Positions 19,299 to 30,528 of a stretch of DNA of 64,000 nucleotides are shown here, one piece after another. Where the stretch lies: assembly GCF_026745355.1 (NCBI RefSeq), contig NC_079210.1, positions 22,003,244-22,067,243 on the forward strand, in the 5' to 3' direction. Position numbers and translations under genes: made by a program. Position 1 is the first letter of the stretch; the number at the start of each line of letters is the position of its first letter. The stretch is from Beta vulgaris subsp. vulgaris (taxonomy: Eukaryota; Streptophyta; Magnoliopsida; Caryophyllales; Amaranthaceae). The notes under the pieces are model-generated. The model searched no databases and was not told the origin of the DNA. It was given only the letters and a program-made list of their open reading frames with translations.

Positions 19299-22200
19299 TA
19301 TTAGCTAAGAATTTGGCATCATCAAAACATGAAATACAACATAATGGTCCTAAGATTTAATTGAACTAGACTTAGACTTAAACTTAGATTGAAATTGGTT
19401 AGGGATAGACTTGGACTATACATCACCTAAAGATGCAGATGGGCCTAGATTTTGAAGTGAACTAGACTTATATGGGCCTAAGATCGACTCTAATGCTAGC
19501 GAATGTATGTACTGAAATGCACATGGGCCTAAATGAATAAAATGGGATTCTAATGCATATGGGCCTATAATGAATGCAAATGAATTGGATTGAATTTGGT
19601 TGATTAGATTGAACTAGATCAGATTGAAGGTGTTTAGACTAGACTTAGAATTTTCGAAATTCATTTTTGAAAGGAACACCTTGTTTTTATCTTTTGTTAG
19701 GAAAAGATTATGGATTAATTTTGAAATAAAATTCTTTTATTGAAATGTTGTGGTATGATGATGATTGGTAGATATTTTCGAAAAAGGTAGAATCGAAGAA
19801 GGTGGAAGATTGATTTTGAAAAATGTAAGTTTTTTGAAATTGACGAATATGGTAAGGTAAGATTGATAGGAAACATTAGTTGAACAGCTGAGAGAGAGTG
19901 GGAAGAGGTAGACATGCATGAAAACTCTAACTCTATAATGACCACTTTAGATGTACTTTTTAGGACAGATTCGAACTTGCATGAAAAGACTGATTTCTAT
20001 TGAATTAGGTGAGATTCCTAAAATGACATGCTTTAACACGAATGCAAACCAACGAACATAGGATCGATCACCTCAACGAATAAATCTAATAAAAGCATCT
20101 AATGCACAAACTGTATGCCGCGCAGCATTGATGCGCGCGGCGCAAAGCCGTACGTCTGGCGTGGGTGCGCCAGGCACAACTTAAGGTACTTGGCGCACTA
20201 CTCCCCTGACATGTTTTTCGGGGATTTAGGCAAAGTTTTGGTCGATTGATGATTTTGTTTAGACGCGATTTTTAGGAACAACGCATAATAATGATAAATT
20301 GATAGGATAATAACATGCAAGAATTGCGATCACAAGCAAATGTCAGGTAACATGGAAGCAAAAGTTCTCAACCTAAAGTGTAGTTCTACATTCAACTATT
20401 GGTCAGGTATAGGTTAAGGTTGAAGGGTCCATGACTAAGAGAGTTATCCCACGCTTCATACCCTTACTTAAAGGGGTGGCCACGTGTAAGACGCACTCCA
20501 GTTCTTAAGTCAGGAACAAGAGAACAATGTCATGATTGGGTAGGTTTGCTTATAACTAAGATCCAACACTATTGCTCAGGAACCTTTTTGGAAGGACAAA
20601 GCGCAAACCCTCTGGGGTGACCTCACACATAGAATATGTGCTAATAAGGCAAGGTAGATTGTCCTTAAGGCGGTTGATCAAAAGCCATGGACATGCAAAA
20701 CTGTATATTATTCAAAGGCATAAAAATAAGAATGAATTGTATTTTCAAGTTTCAGCCACTGATTTGAAAATATAGTAATTTTTTTGAAATCCTCCCCAGT
20801 GAAGCCGCCAAATTGTAGGCGTGTTTTTATTTCGCCTACGCAGGATGAGTGTGTATGATATTTGACTACCTGAGTGTTAAGGTTTTTGTATTGAAAACGT
20901 TTTGAAAGAAATCGCCAACAATTTTTTTTAGGAAGAATCATAAACCTAATTGGATATGGGAAAATCGTAGGAACAAATTAGAGACATATCCAATATAGAT
21001 TTTCCCGTCATGACTCCATAGATGGTCAAAGTGAACCAAAGATTGAGTTCGGGGGTGAGGGTACAAATATGGTCATAATGAACCAAATTGTCCATTGTTG
21101 GCATTTACTAAATATCGACTCATTACAAATTTTATGCCAAAGTATAATCATATAATATTTTTCTACACCCTAAAAATAATAAGTCTATGTTGGTTCAGGA
21201 AACACATGAAAAGACTATTTTTTAGTGATATGTTATTCTGCAATCAATGTTACATGGAACCTAGCAGGTTGTCCAAATTAATCTAAATAATATTAAAGCA
21301 GTTCTCTAGGTCTTGTTTAGCAATAATAACATGTGGGTGATAAAAGCAATAACGCAGGACAATCATAATATATATGCATTATAAAAAAAAATTAGAATAT
21401 ACAGTAGAACGATTCTATATTAAAGATCTATATTAGGAAAGAAACAGTTAGTAAGTTCAATATCAAAATGAAGAATTTATTTAAGGACCCTCATCTGCAA
21501 GATTCACAACCTTCGAAATGAGCAATCATGAAGCCTAAAAATCAAAATGTCTGAAATTATAGATTTGAATGTGCTCGCGTCTAAAAGGTATGAGTTTTTG
21601 TAGGGAAGATTTATAATGTGTAGAGAGGTTTGTAAGATATTCATTGAGCTCAAAGTATGTTAATGTGAGAAATACGTTCTTAATCTATATAGAAATCATG
21701 CCTATTTATAGGAAAAACAAAATTGCACCTCACATGCTAGCTGCGCTTGCCGCAGCTTACGTGTTAGCGCATGAAGCGACATGCCCAATAAAAAGCGTAC
21801 ATGTGGCACACGTTTTGAAAAAGATACGAAAGAAACTCTGCGTCTCAAATAGAGAACTACGCTTGACACAGGACTCTACATGAGATAGAAGTCTATGCGG
21901 CAGTTCTGGTGCACTTGGCACAGGTTGTGCACTAGGCGCGGCTTACGTGGAAGCCAACGTGTCGGGACATGTGCTCTCGGCGTAGGCCTTGTGCTCAACG
22001 CAAAGCTTGTTTCAGACACGTCTTAATCGTTTTTTGATAAAAACGCGTTTAAAAAGATTTTCTTTTATCTTTTGACTACCGATATCGGATTTTACGGGAT
22101 AAAATCTGATTTATCTTATAAGAAATATGCTTTGAAAATATTTATATATTAAAGTAAATCAATTAATTATCAATTAATTGGTTTTTCATAGAATTAATCT

Positions 22201-22379
22201 CAAATAAAATTAATTATCATGAATAATTAATTAGGCGTTAAGTTAGGGCTTTAACACTTTTGGAAATGGTTTTGGATGGCTTTTCAGACTTCTCTACCCA
22301 AAATAGATTTAGAAGCTCCGAAGGTGGTGTTGAGAAGTCCTTTAGGGAAGTTGACTTCATATCGACGTTTTGGGAAGCC
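19299..22379. other. Unclassified AT-rich repeat DNA
   Basis: No coding region can be supported. The first part repeats GGGCCTA and GACTTAGACTT words. GC-rich patches lie at 20110-20200 and 21735-22020, and share GGCGC/CGCAGC words. Around 20795-20840 a CCTCCCCAGTGAAGCCGCCA stretch precedes a hairpin (GTAGGCG at 20815, CGCCTAC at 20833). It may be LTR or leader of an unidentified retroelement, or the missing 5' part of the Tekay-like element. Confidence 0.4.
20118..20173 (+). repeat. Two adjacent GC-rich hairpins
   Basis: CCGCGC (20118-20123) pairs with GCGCGG (20135-20140). CTGGCG (20156-20161) pairs with CGCCAG (20168-20173) around a 6-base loop. They lie in otherwise AT-rich DNA. Confidence 0.7.
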
Positions 22380-22403
22380 TAAGAACTTTGGTGTTATTTT
22401 GAA

Positions 22404-23932
22404 ATGCAAGTGAAGAACTTGATGGAGAAGGGGTCTAAGCTATTTTTATGTAACATGCAAGATGTGAGTATAGAGGTTGGATTCCAGATTAAGGATGTTC
22501 CAATCGTGAATGAGTTTATCGAAGAGATCAAAGAGGGTCAAGTTGGAGACGAGCACCTATATAAGATTAAGGAAAAGATGAAGCAAGGTAAGGAAGTCGA
22601 CTTTAACATTCATGATGATGGAAGTTTGAAGTTCAAGGGAAGGTGGGTGTGTACCACAAAAATGTAATGAGCTTAAGAGATAACTTATGGATGAGGGGCA
22701 TAATACTCCATATCATTGCTATCCTTGTATAAGGATCTTAAGGAGATCTATTGGTGGCCAAATATGAAGCGTGAGGTCGCTAAATTCGTATCCAAGTGTC
22801 TAACCTGTCAGAAAGTGAAGATAGATCATAAGAGACCAGTAGGGAAGGTTCAATCCGTAGAGTTTCCTGGATGGAAGTGGGATTCTATCTCAATGGATTT
22901 TGTGACTGCTTTGCCGAAAACGAGAAACGACAATGATACTATTTGGGTTATTGTGGACTGTCTGACGAAGTCTATCGTGTTCGTTCCAATTAAAGGGACA
23001 TGGAACAAGAAGCAACTTGCGAAAACATATATTAAGCATGTAGTGAGATTGCATTGGGTCCCAACACATATTATGTCATATTGTGATTCGAGATTCCTCT
23101 CGAAATTTTGGCAAAAGATTCAATTGAATCTTGGAACAACACTGAAAATGAGCATTGCATTTTACCTTACAACTGATAGTCAGACTAAGAGTATTAACCA
23201 GACTATGAAAGATATGTTGAGAGCGCGCGTCATTGACTTACAAGGTAGTTGGGAAGACCAATTAGACTTTATTGAGTTCTCATACAACAATAGTTATCAT
23301 GCGAGTATCAAGATGGCTCCTTTTGAGGCATTGTATGGAAGTAAGTGTAGAATTCTGATTTGTTGGAATGATTTTAGTGAGAATGTGGTATTGGGGATAG
23401 AATTTATGAGGAGACCGTTAAGAATGTAAAATTGATTCAGGCTAGAGTTCAAGCTGCTCGAGACAGGCAGAAGAACTATGTCGATTTAAAGCGAATAAAG
23501 GATGAATGCGCAGTGGGTGATAAAGAGTTTTTGAAAGTATCAGCAACTAAGGGAGTGATGAGATTTGGGAAAAAGGACAAATTAAGTGCTAAATATGTTG
23601 GCCCATATGAGAATTTGCAAAGAATTGTGAAGGTAGCTTATAAGTTGGTTTTGCCAATGAAATTTGAGAAAATGCACGATGTGTTTCATATTGCCCAACT
23701 CAAGAGATATATCCCTGATGAGAGTCATATTTTGGAGCCTGGAAGAATCCAAATTGATAGTAGCCTCACATATGAGGAAAGGCCTGTGAGAATTCTTGCT
23801 AAAAAGGTGCACAATACACACAATATGGATGTAAATATCGTGAAAGGGCTTTGGTCTAACCATGAGTTTGAAGAGGCAACGTGGGAAGACGGAGACGAAA
23901 TGAAAAAAAAGTATTCTGAGTTATTTCTATAG
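22404..23932 (+). pseudogene. Tekay-like integrase and chromodomain
   Basis: The first frame begins in the protease-RT linker (KNLMEKGSKLFLCNMQDV, IKDVPIVNEF) and jumps straight to the pre-integrase linker (EGQVGDEHLYKIKEKM, HDDGSLKFKGRW), so RT and RNase H were deleted. The integrase frame 22716-23429 has YWWPNMKREVAKFVSKCLTC, SMDFVTALP (first Asp), SYCDSRFLSKFWQ (second Asp) and TDSQTKSINQTM, where the catalytic Glu of the family (TDGQxER) is missing. After a frame change, GPYENLQRIVKVAYKLVLP and HDVFHIAQLKRY are followed by chromodomain text (SNHEFEEATWEDGDEMKKKY) and a stop at 23932. Confidence 0.85.
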
Positions 23933-24154
23933 GTGAGTTGGGCATAACTCGTTTTGTTTAAGGGGGGTAGGATGGGATAGAATTTCGCGCTTTTTACCTT
24001 ATTTTATGGTCTTTTTATGCATTTTTATCCTTATTTTGGCGTTTGTACATGTTGGTGCAAAAATAAATAGATTATCTGCATGAAAAATGTGTTTATGAGT
24101 AACACAAGTGGTTTTAAAGTTGGTAAAAAGTGTGCACATGTTGTAACACAAGTA

Positions 24155-24490
24155 CTCCCTCCGTCCTTAAATAGAGTGCTCATTTTTGCATTTATGTTTG
24201 TCCCAGATAGATTTCAAATTTACTTATTTGTATGGGTCCACCAATTAAAATATAATTTTGCTTTCAACTTTTATTATATTACCCACTTTTTCATATGGCC
24301 CACATTCTCTCTCCTTAGTAAACAATTTATGAAAAATGTACCAACTTCTATATTTAATACAACTAAGGTCCTAAACATGATACAACTATTTTGCTTTCAA
24401 CTTCTATATTACAACTAAGGTCCTAAACATGATTTCTTATTAATACTTGTGCCCAAAAGAAATGGGCACTCTATTTAGGGACGGAGGGAG
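24155..24490. mobile_element. Stowaway MITE
   Basis: 336 bases beginning CTCCCTCCGTCC and ending with its reverse complement GGACGGAGGGAG, flanked by TA on both sides (24153-24154, 24491-24492), the Stowaway/Tc1-mariner signature. The interior is AT-rich and contains a direct duplication of ACAACTAAGGTCCTAAACAT (about 24359 and 24412). Confidence 0.92.
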
Positions 24491-24559
24491 TATTTCAAAT
24501 GAAAGTTGAATAAAAAACTTTTGAAAAATGGGTGAGTTTTTGTGCCAAGTTTCGCGACG

Positions 24560-24583
24560 AAAGTTCTTTTAAGAGGGGTAGAC
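24560..24583 (+). promoter_or_regulatory. Tekay-like polypurine tract
   Basis: CGACGAAAGTTCTTTTAAGA then GGGGTAGAC, the usual chromovirus block before the 3' LTR. A second purine block, AAGGGGGGTAGGA, lies at 23960-23972, so the LTR start is ambiguous. Confidence 0.6.
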
Positions 24584-27113
24584 TATAATCCCCTGTAAAT
24601 TTATGAAATTTATAAATATATTTTAATGTATATTTATATATATATTAGTATGCTTTAGTATTTATATAATTTATTTCTTAAATGGTTGACTATTTGAAAT
24701 TTAATAACATTATTTAATGATTTGAAATAATCATATATTTTATTTAGTCATGATTTGAAAAATTACTATATAATCAAATTAGACGAGTTGAAGTAAAAGA
24801 ATTTTAATATTGGGTTATAGGAGCCCAGACCTTATAATTTTTCCTGTGAACATCTTCATTAAACTAACTCATCGAAGTCCAATTCATTAGTGGATCCCTA
24901 ATGGGGAGCCTATAAATACCTTTTATTACACAATTCCCCACACATTAAACACATTTTATTTTCTCTCTCTTCCTCCCCCTATTTTTATCGACCTCCTCCT
25001 TTTATTTTCCTCTCTTTCTTTTCTTCTCATCTCCTCCCTCCATGATCTATCTCTCTCCTCTTTGTCGATCGGTCGCCCTGCAGCCACCACTGGGCCGCCG
25101 CCAGCCACGCAACCTAACACTCCTCCTCCTTAATTGGTTGTTGTGTTTCTCCCTTGTCCTTTGCTTGGTTATTTTTCCTACTCTTCAAGTTCTATTTAAT
25201 GCAAATTTATATTTTTAAGGATGATTTTAATATGTTCACGTTTAATGTTATAGTTTGATGATTTAATTATGAATCTAAGATTATATAATTTATGTAATGA
25301 AGTGATTAAATTTCAGATTTACTTATTATGTTTGAAGTGAGCTTTTAATTATCAAAGCATGAATATTTAGGATTTTATGAGTTGGAAAATCGTAATAGTA
25401 TATTATAGTTTATGAAATTGATCAGTATTCTTATGATATCAAGTATGTTTAAAAAGGATTGTAGTATATTATATGTTGCTGGAAATTTAAAAAAGGATGT
25501 TGGTGATAGAGTTTTTATGATTTAGATATGAGTTTTTAAAGGTTTTTAACAACTAGTGTAGTAATACTATACTAGGAGATTTTGATAATTAATTTTTAAT
25601 GATAGGAAAGCTTTTGAAACACTTAAGAAGGGTATGAATTATTTTATTATTGCTGAAAATTTATGAAGTATGATTGTGTATGATATTGGTTATTTTAGGC
25701 GTAAAATATTCTTTAGTCGACTTTTAAGGTTGTGAAAGTGACATCTCAATTTGTCTACACAAGGTACGTACATACCTATGTGTTGATTGGATTAGTATCA
25801 TGATCTAACGATGAGAAATATGTAATATCATGTATAGGGAACTATTATTAGTTCATATGTGATTTCTATTAAATTGGATTTGCATGTTTTATGTTGTTGT
25901 GTGAATCATGTTGGTTATTATACTAATATTATGTTTGTAAGATTGATGCAAGCATATGAGATTTGAGAATTCTATTTTATTAATTCACATGAGGAATTAA
26001 TATTTATGTTGGTTGGGTTCATGATTGAATCATGTTCTTCCCTTTGGATTATTTAATTACTTTATGAGGATCAATGGCCTTATTTGGTAAGTTGATTATT
26101 ATACCTATAAAAGGTTGGTTAGTTGTTGACTTGGTTCAACGAATAAAGGAAGGTTATGGATTGAAAGTTGGAATCAAGTTTGGGTTGTTAAGTTGATGAT
26201 CACATTATCTAATACTAAGATAAAAATGGAAGTTTAGGATTGTTTGGTAATTATATTATTTATCCTACCTGTGAGTCATAATAAGTGAATAAATTATTAA
26301 ACATGTAAAGTGAAACGTAGATAGCAATAGCTTTAGACTTGTGCAAATCTGAAGTGTTGGACCAGTATGAGTTGGAGTACATGGTGGTAGCTCATGGCTT
26401 TTCTTGGGATTGGATTGATCACGTGACCTATTTTTAGTTTAAAGGTTCCTCGATATCGTAGGCCATGGGAATACGGAGTCGCTCGTGTATTTCGTCTTCT
26501 AGATTGAAGACTCGTTTTGGTTTAGACAACTTGTTCCATTGACTATTCCATCTAAATTAATTAATCTATTAGTGGTAGAGTTTAGTTCAGTAAAAGTAGT
26601 TTGCGATTTTATTATATTATTATTTATTCCTATTTAATATTTATTAGTATCATGTTAGGATTGTTTGTTTATTTATTATGTAGTACTCAGATTTGCTGAT
26701 TATGTATTTTGTGTGTATGTGTTGATCATGGCTATGCCTTATTGATTCTGTGGTGACCCATTTGGTGAGTACTCTCTATGGATCAATAGTGCATCGTCCA
26801 TTATAGGTTTGAAGATGATGAATCATGAATTCGGAATTGGAGATCTTGTGTTGACTATATATTTGATTTGACTTTATACTTTTCATCTTTAACTTTGACC
26901 ATCGTCGTTGGTTTTGACTTTTAAGGTTGACTTTGACTTTTAGAGTTGACTTCTTGGTTGACTAAGTTTTATTCTAAAGTTTATTTATTATGTTTTCCGC
27001 TGCAAAATTCAGAATAAGCCGATACGTTATCACACGAGCGATAATACTTTGATAACTCTAAGTTTTATATTAAAAAAGTATTTTGGAAAATAGAGTATTG
27101 TCAGGGTGTTACA
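24584..27113 (+). repeat. Tekay-like 3' LTR
   Basis: Begins TATAATCCCC (a TG-to-TA change of the expected TGTAATACCCC-like start) and ends GGGTGTTACA. TATA box CCTATAAATACC at about 24909, some 325 bases into the LTR, followed by CT-rich leader DNA. The boundary at 24584 is preferred over 23973 because it agrees with the inverted LTR end. Confidence 0.6.
26845..26970 (+). promoter_or_regulatory. W-box-like TTGAC cluster
   Basis: At least seven TTGAC cores lie within about 125 bases near the LTR end, several as GTTGACTTTGACTTTT. TTGAC(C/T) is the WRKY-factor core. The position, 2 kb after the TATA box, makes a role in initiation uncertain. Confidence 0.4.
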
Positions 27114-27465
27114 GAGAAGGTATTAGAGGGACTACTTCTTTGCGAATTAGAAATCTTATTATTGAGGGTGACAATCTGGTTGTTATCAACTCTATTAGAA
27201 ATATTTGGAAGATTCCTTTTACTATTAACGCTATTATTTTAGATGCATGTGAAGATTTGAAGCAAATTGATGACGTCCACATTCATCATACGTTTCGAGA
27301 GGCTAATGCTGCTGTGGATTGGATGACTCATCGCGGTCATACAACGACTAACATTACTTATTGGTTCAATGTTCCTGATTCCCTTTTGCTGTAATCATCC
27401 GCAAGGATGCTTTACAAACCCAATTATTGGGATCCACTCTAATTGTTTCTTTCCTTTCTTAAAAG
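27114..27465 (+). pseudogene. RNase H-like C-terminal fragment (probably LINE)
   Basis: Directly after the chromovirus LTR a frame reads GTTSLRIRNLIIEGDNLVVI, NSIRNIWKIPFTINAIILDA and DVHIHHTFREANAAVDWMTH, then NITYWFNVPDSLLL and a TAA. With a shift of one or two bases it continues as IIRKDALQTQLLG to about 27465. EGDN supplies an Asp and FREAN-A-DWM the last active-site region of the plant RVT_3 type RNase H. Such tails occur on some plant LINEs. The 5' part is missing on the other side of the inserted chromovirus. Confidence 0.65.
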
Positions 27466-27574
27466 AAGTAACTCAGTTGAGAAAGGTTTTAAACCGGACT
27501 AAACTGAAAAACCAGTTTTCAAAATTCTGAAGACCGCTGCGGTCCATAACTAGTAAGGGTGAGTTCTCTTCAAC

Positions 27575-27855
27575 TTATTGGCCCTGAACTTATTGGACCT
27601 TATCTGAACTGAACTTATTGAACCTGAACTGAACTTATTGAAACTTATTAAACCTGATTGGACCTGATTCAACTTATTGGACCTGATTGAACCTGATTAG
27701 AACTTATTGTACATTATTGGAACTTATTGACCTTATTGAAACTTATTAGACCTTATCGACCCTGATTGAAACTTATTAGACCTTATTGCACCTGATTGAA
27801 ACTTATTAGACCTTATTGGACTTGATTGAAACTTATTTGACCTTATTAGACAAAA
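27575..27855 (+). repeat. 10-base / 30-base tandem repeat
   Basis: Words of the form AACTTATTGG and ACCTGATTGA alternate at 10-base spacing. From 27729 four near-identical 30-base units follow, built from CCTGATTGAA, ACTTATTAGA and CCTTATTG plus two variable bases. No frame is conserved. Confidence 0.85.
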
Positions 27856-28197
27856 AAAATTGGCCATTAACAACATAAGTATAATTACCCCTAACGTGAA
27901 TAATACCCCTCAAAACTTATTATGAAGTAATAATTATTAAAATTCGACCTTTAAAAAAATAATTATTATTAATTATCTCTTATGATAATTAATTTAACAA
28001 AAACAATTTGATATTTATATATTTGCCTATACATAACTTTGACCACTAATATATCTAATACTCTTGTTTTCATTTTATAAAGCACTAGAGGAAAATCAAA
28101 AGTTGATTAACATTTATTGCGAACAAGTTATGTGAAGGTAGTAGAATGCATTAACTCCTTATCTCTCACTCTACATTTATATATTTCATTGTTATTA
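27856..28197. other. AT-rich, nothing recognised
   Basis: Poly-A/T-rich bases with AATAATTATTA palindromes; no ORF, LTR end or TIR seen. The last five bases before Tat-2 (28198-28202, GTAAC) would be its target duplication. Confidence 0.5.
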
Positions 28198-28202
28198 GTA
28201 AC

Positions 28203-28582
28203 TGTTTGGGCCCAATATGACCTAATGGGCCACTACCTGCCCCAAGGCCCCAGGGCTCGTTGCCAGCGTGTAAGTCCCCTAGTGGGAACCACCAGCCTTA
28301 AATTATGTGCCAACATGGCAGGGACATTCTTCACACATTTCAACATCTATAAATACTGGGTAGATCCCCATTTATTGAGGTAAGAAATTCTAGACAATCC
28401 ACTTCACAGATCCCAATTAATACACATCAACTGACTTGATCATCGGAGGGGCGATCCCGGATTCACCCCCGGGGTAGTCTAACTCTCGTCCTATGCAGGT
28501 CTCCGAGTGATCTTCGAGCATCCGGCCCTCATCAACCTTAATCTCGATCAATCCCGCATAATACAAGTTTTTACCCGAAACA
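28203..28582 (+). repeat. Tat-2 5' LTR
   Basis: 380 bases, TGTTTGGG...CCGAAACA with inverted ends. TATA box TATAAATA at 28348-28355. After it come CATCGGAGGGGCG and a leader resembling that of Tat-1. Confidence 0.8.
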
Positions 28583-28585
28583 AGT

Positions 28586-28603
28586 TGGCGCCGTCTGTGG
28601 GGA
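28586..28603 (+). promoter_or_regulatory. Tat-2 primer-binding site
   Basis: TGGCGCCGTCTGTGGGGA, identical to that of Tat-1, 3 bases after the LTR end. Confidence 0.85.
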
Positions 28604-28619
28604 CATCGAACTAGAAGCT

Positions 28620-29403
28620 ATGGCCATCACTCGGAGAAACCGGAGACGACAAAGGACTCCCGCTCCCTCTCATCACTCGAGGGCACCGTCCCACGAGGTG
28701 GTCGACGAAACGGTGAAGAACCCCCGGCAGGCTCCTATTCTCTCGGCCCGCAACCAACACATCCTCGAGGAGATTAACCCTAGAGAGGCTGCAAGTGCAG
28801 TCAACCTTAAGACGCTTCGAGTTAGGACAACTCCAATCCCAGCGGCCCCCCGCGACTCGAGCAGACCAGTCCCAACCCGGTCACCCAGCAAGACCTTCAG
28901 CAACTAACCAACCGCCTCAGCGACAACTTTGAGCGTGGCCTCCGGCCCTGATATAGAACTTCCAGGTAGGGGGAGAAGGTACCTCGAATAGACCTCCTTT
29001 TCCCCCTATGCCTCGACTTGTGCTTGACCATAATCGAGCAGAGAACCTCGTACAACCCCAGGTCATAGCCCTCGATCCCCCGAACACACCATGGGTGTCT
29101 CGACGGGCCACTCAGGCCGCCCCCAGCAAAGGGGACGCACGACACGTGATCAACGAGCATTACTTGAGGAACGGTAACCGTGATGCTCGAGAAGTCCTGA
29201 ATGAAAAACGAGCGCAGTCCAGAGCAAGGAATACTCCTCCCAGCCCTAACCGGGACCAAAGGGAACCTCGAGATAGGGAGCCTCGGGAAAGGGATCCTCG
29301 AGAGAGGGATCCTCGAGAGAGGGAACCTCGAAAGAGAGAACCTCGGGAGAAGGAGCCCCGAGAGCAGAGGGAGCCTCGACATCGGTGGGGCCATAGACAG
29401 TGA
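28620..29403 (+). pseudogene. Tat-2 gag N-terminal region with Arg/Glu/Pro repeats
   Basis: The ATG at 28620 (MAITRRNRRRQRTPAP) lies 16 bases after the primer site. The frame closes at 28907 and resumes by a shift at about 29008. It ends in a low-complexity run, PREREPRERDPRERDPRERE-like, encoded by 15-base units (CCTCGAGAGAGGGAT and variants, about 29265-29385). The highly basic N terminus is normal for Tat gag. The EPR repeat is unusual and might be an RNA-binding tail. A stop at 29403 separates it from the capsid core. Confidence 0.7.
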
Positions 29404-29489
29404 GCGTCGAGCTCAGAGTCCAATCACGAGTCGGAAGTCCAAATGGGTAACCTATGCTTCTCCACACCTTTCGAAGAGGGCATCATGAA

Positions 29490-30139
29490 GGCTCTCACCC
29501 CCCCCCCTCCCGAAAGGTTAAAGTTCCCCCTATCGATCATTACGATGGGACAACGGACCCTATTGACCATCTGGCAGCTTTCAAGGCGCAAATGAGCGTT
29601 CAGACCAGCAGTGAGGCGGCCTGGTGCAAGTTCTTCCCGACCACTCTAAAGGGATTGGCCTTAACCTGGTTCACCGAGCTTCCTTCCGGAGTATATCGAG
29701 TTTCACTGTCCTTGAGACAGCTTTCAAGCAGAACTTCATTGCGGGAAGAAGACATCGAAAGACCAGCATCCACCTCATGTCGATCAGACAACTGAGGGAG
29801 GAAGACCTAGCTGGCTACATTAAGAGATTCAACGAAGAGTCACTCAAAGTTTCCGATATGCAGGACAGCGTCGCGTTCACCGCGCTCATGTCTGGGTTAT
29901 ATCCCTCGAGTAGATTCAAGCTAAAGCTCGCGGAGAGCGAGGCCTCATCATTCTCAGAAGCCATGAACCTAGCTCAGAAGTTCATCCAGGCCTCCGATAT
30001 CTGTAAAACGCACGAGGAGCCTAGCTCCGGAAAGAGAAAGCACGAGTACACCCCTCGAGCGGACAACCCCAGAGATGTCCCTCAGAAAGACAAGAAGCCC
30101 CGATTAGAAAACAACTGGAATGACCCCTGTACAACATGA
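29490..30139 (+). pseudogene. Tat-2 gag core
   Basis: KVKVPPIDHYDGTTDPIDHL starts the retrotransposon gag domain, followed by AFKAQMSVQTSSEAAWCKFF and TTLKGLALTWFTELPSG. A shift near 29690 moves to SSFTVLETAFKQNFIAGRRH, EEDLAGYIKRFNEESLKV and FTALMSGLYPSSRFKLKLAE, ending with a Lys/Arg-rich tail. Capsid-forming protein; one frameshift only. Confidence 0.85.
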
Positions 30140-30333
30140 ATCAAAGGGAGATCTACTTGGATATCAAAGGGAAGTATCCCCTGCTGAAGCCCAATCCCAT
30201 CCGAACATCGGCTAGCAAGCGAGATAAGAGACTCTGGTGCAAGTTCCATCACGATTGTGGTCACACCACGCGTGAATGTCGAGAACTAAAGAGAGCACTA
30301 GACAAGTTGGCCGACGAAGGGAAATTGAATTGA
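30136..30333 (+). pseudogene. Tat-2 zinc knuckle region
   Basis: RLWCKFHHDCGHTTRECREL is the same C-x2-H type knuckle as in Tat-1, followed by KRALDKLADEGKLN and a TGA. The frame overlaps the end of the gag core by four bases, in a different frame. Confidence 0.78.
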
Positions 30334-30528
30334 TATCTGAAGGATCCAAAAGAGAATAAAATCGAGCCCCGCAAGGCAAAGTAGACTCGAAGTGACGAGA
30401 CTGCGGGGTACGTTAACGTCATTGCAGGAGGGTTCGCCTCGGGTGGCTTAAGCAGCCGCTCTCGCAAAAAACACCTCTACACCCTGAAACACGGGAGTGA
30501 TGCGACCTCCTCCACCATATGCCCGACT

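Larger units (their letters stand above)
22380..27113 (+). mobile_element. Tekay-like chromovirus, 3' half, RT deleted
   Basis: A Gypsy pol remnant with chromodomain-type C terminus, then a polypurine tract and a long LTR ending GGGTGTTACA at 27113. The 5' LTR, gag, protease, RT and RNase H are absent. The preserved order (RT linker joined to the integrase linker, integrase, GPY module, chromodomain) identifies a chromovirus, and the wording of the integrase and chromodomain fits the Tekay clade. A Stowaway MITE lies in the 3' untranslated part. Confidence 0.8.

Noticed and set aside
24080..24418. 112-codon ORF across the Stowaway MITE
   Set aside because: Lies in MITE and untranslated LTR-element DNA; composition is AT-driven Phe/Leu.
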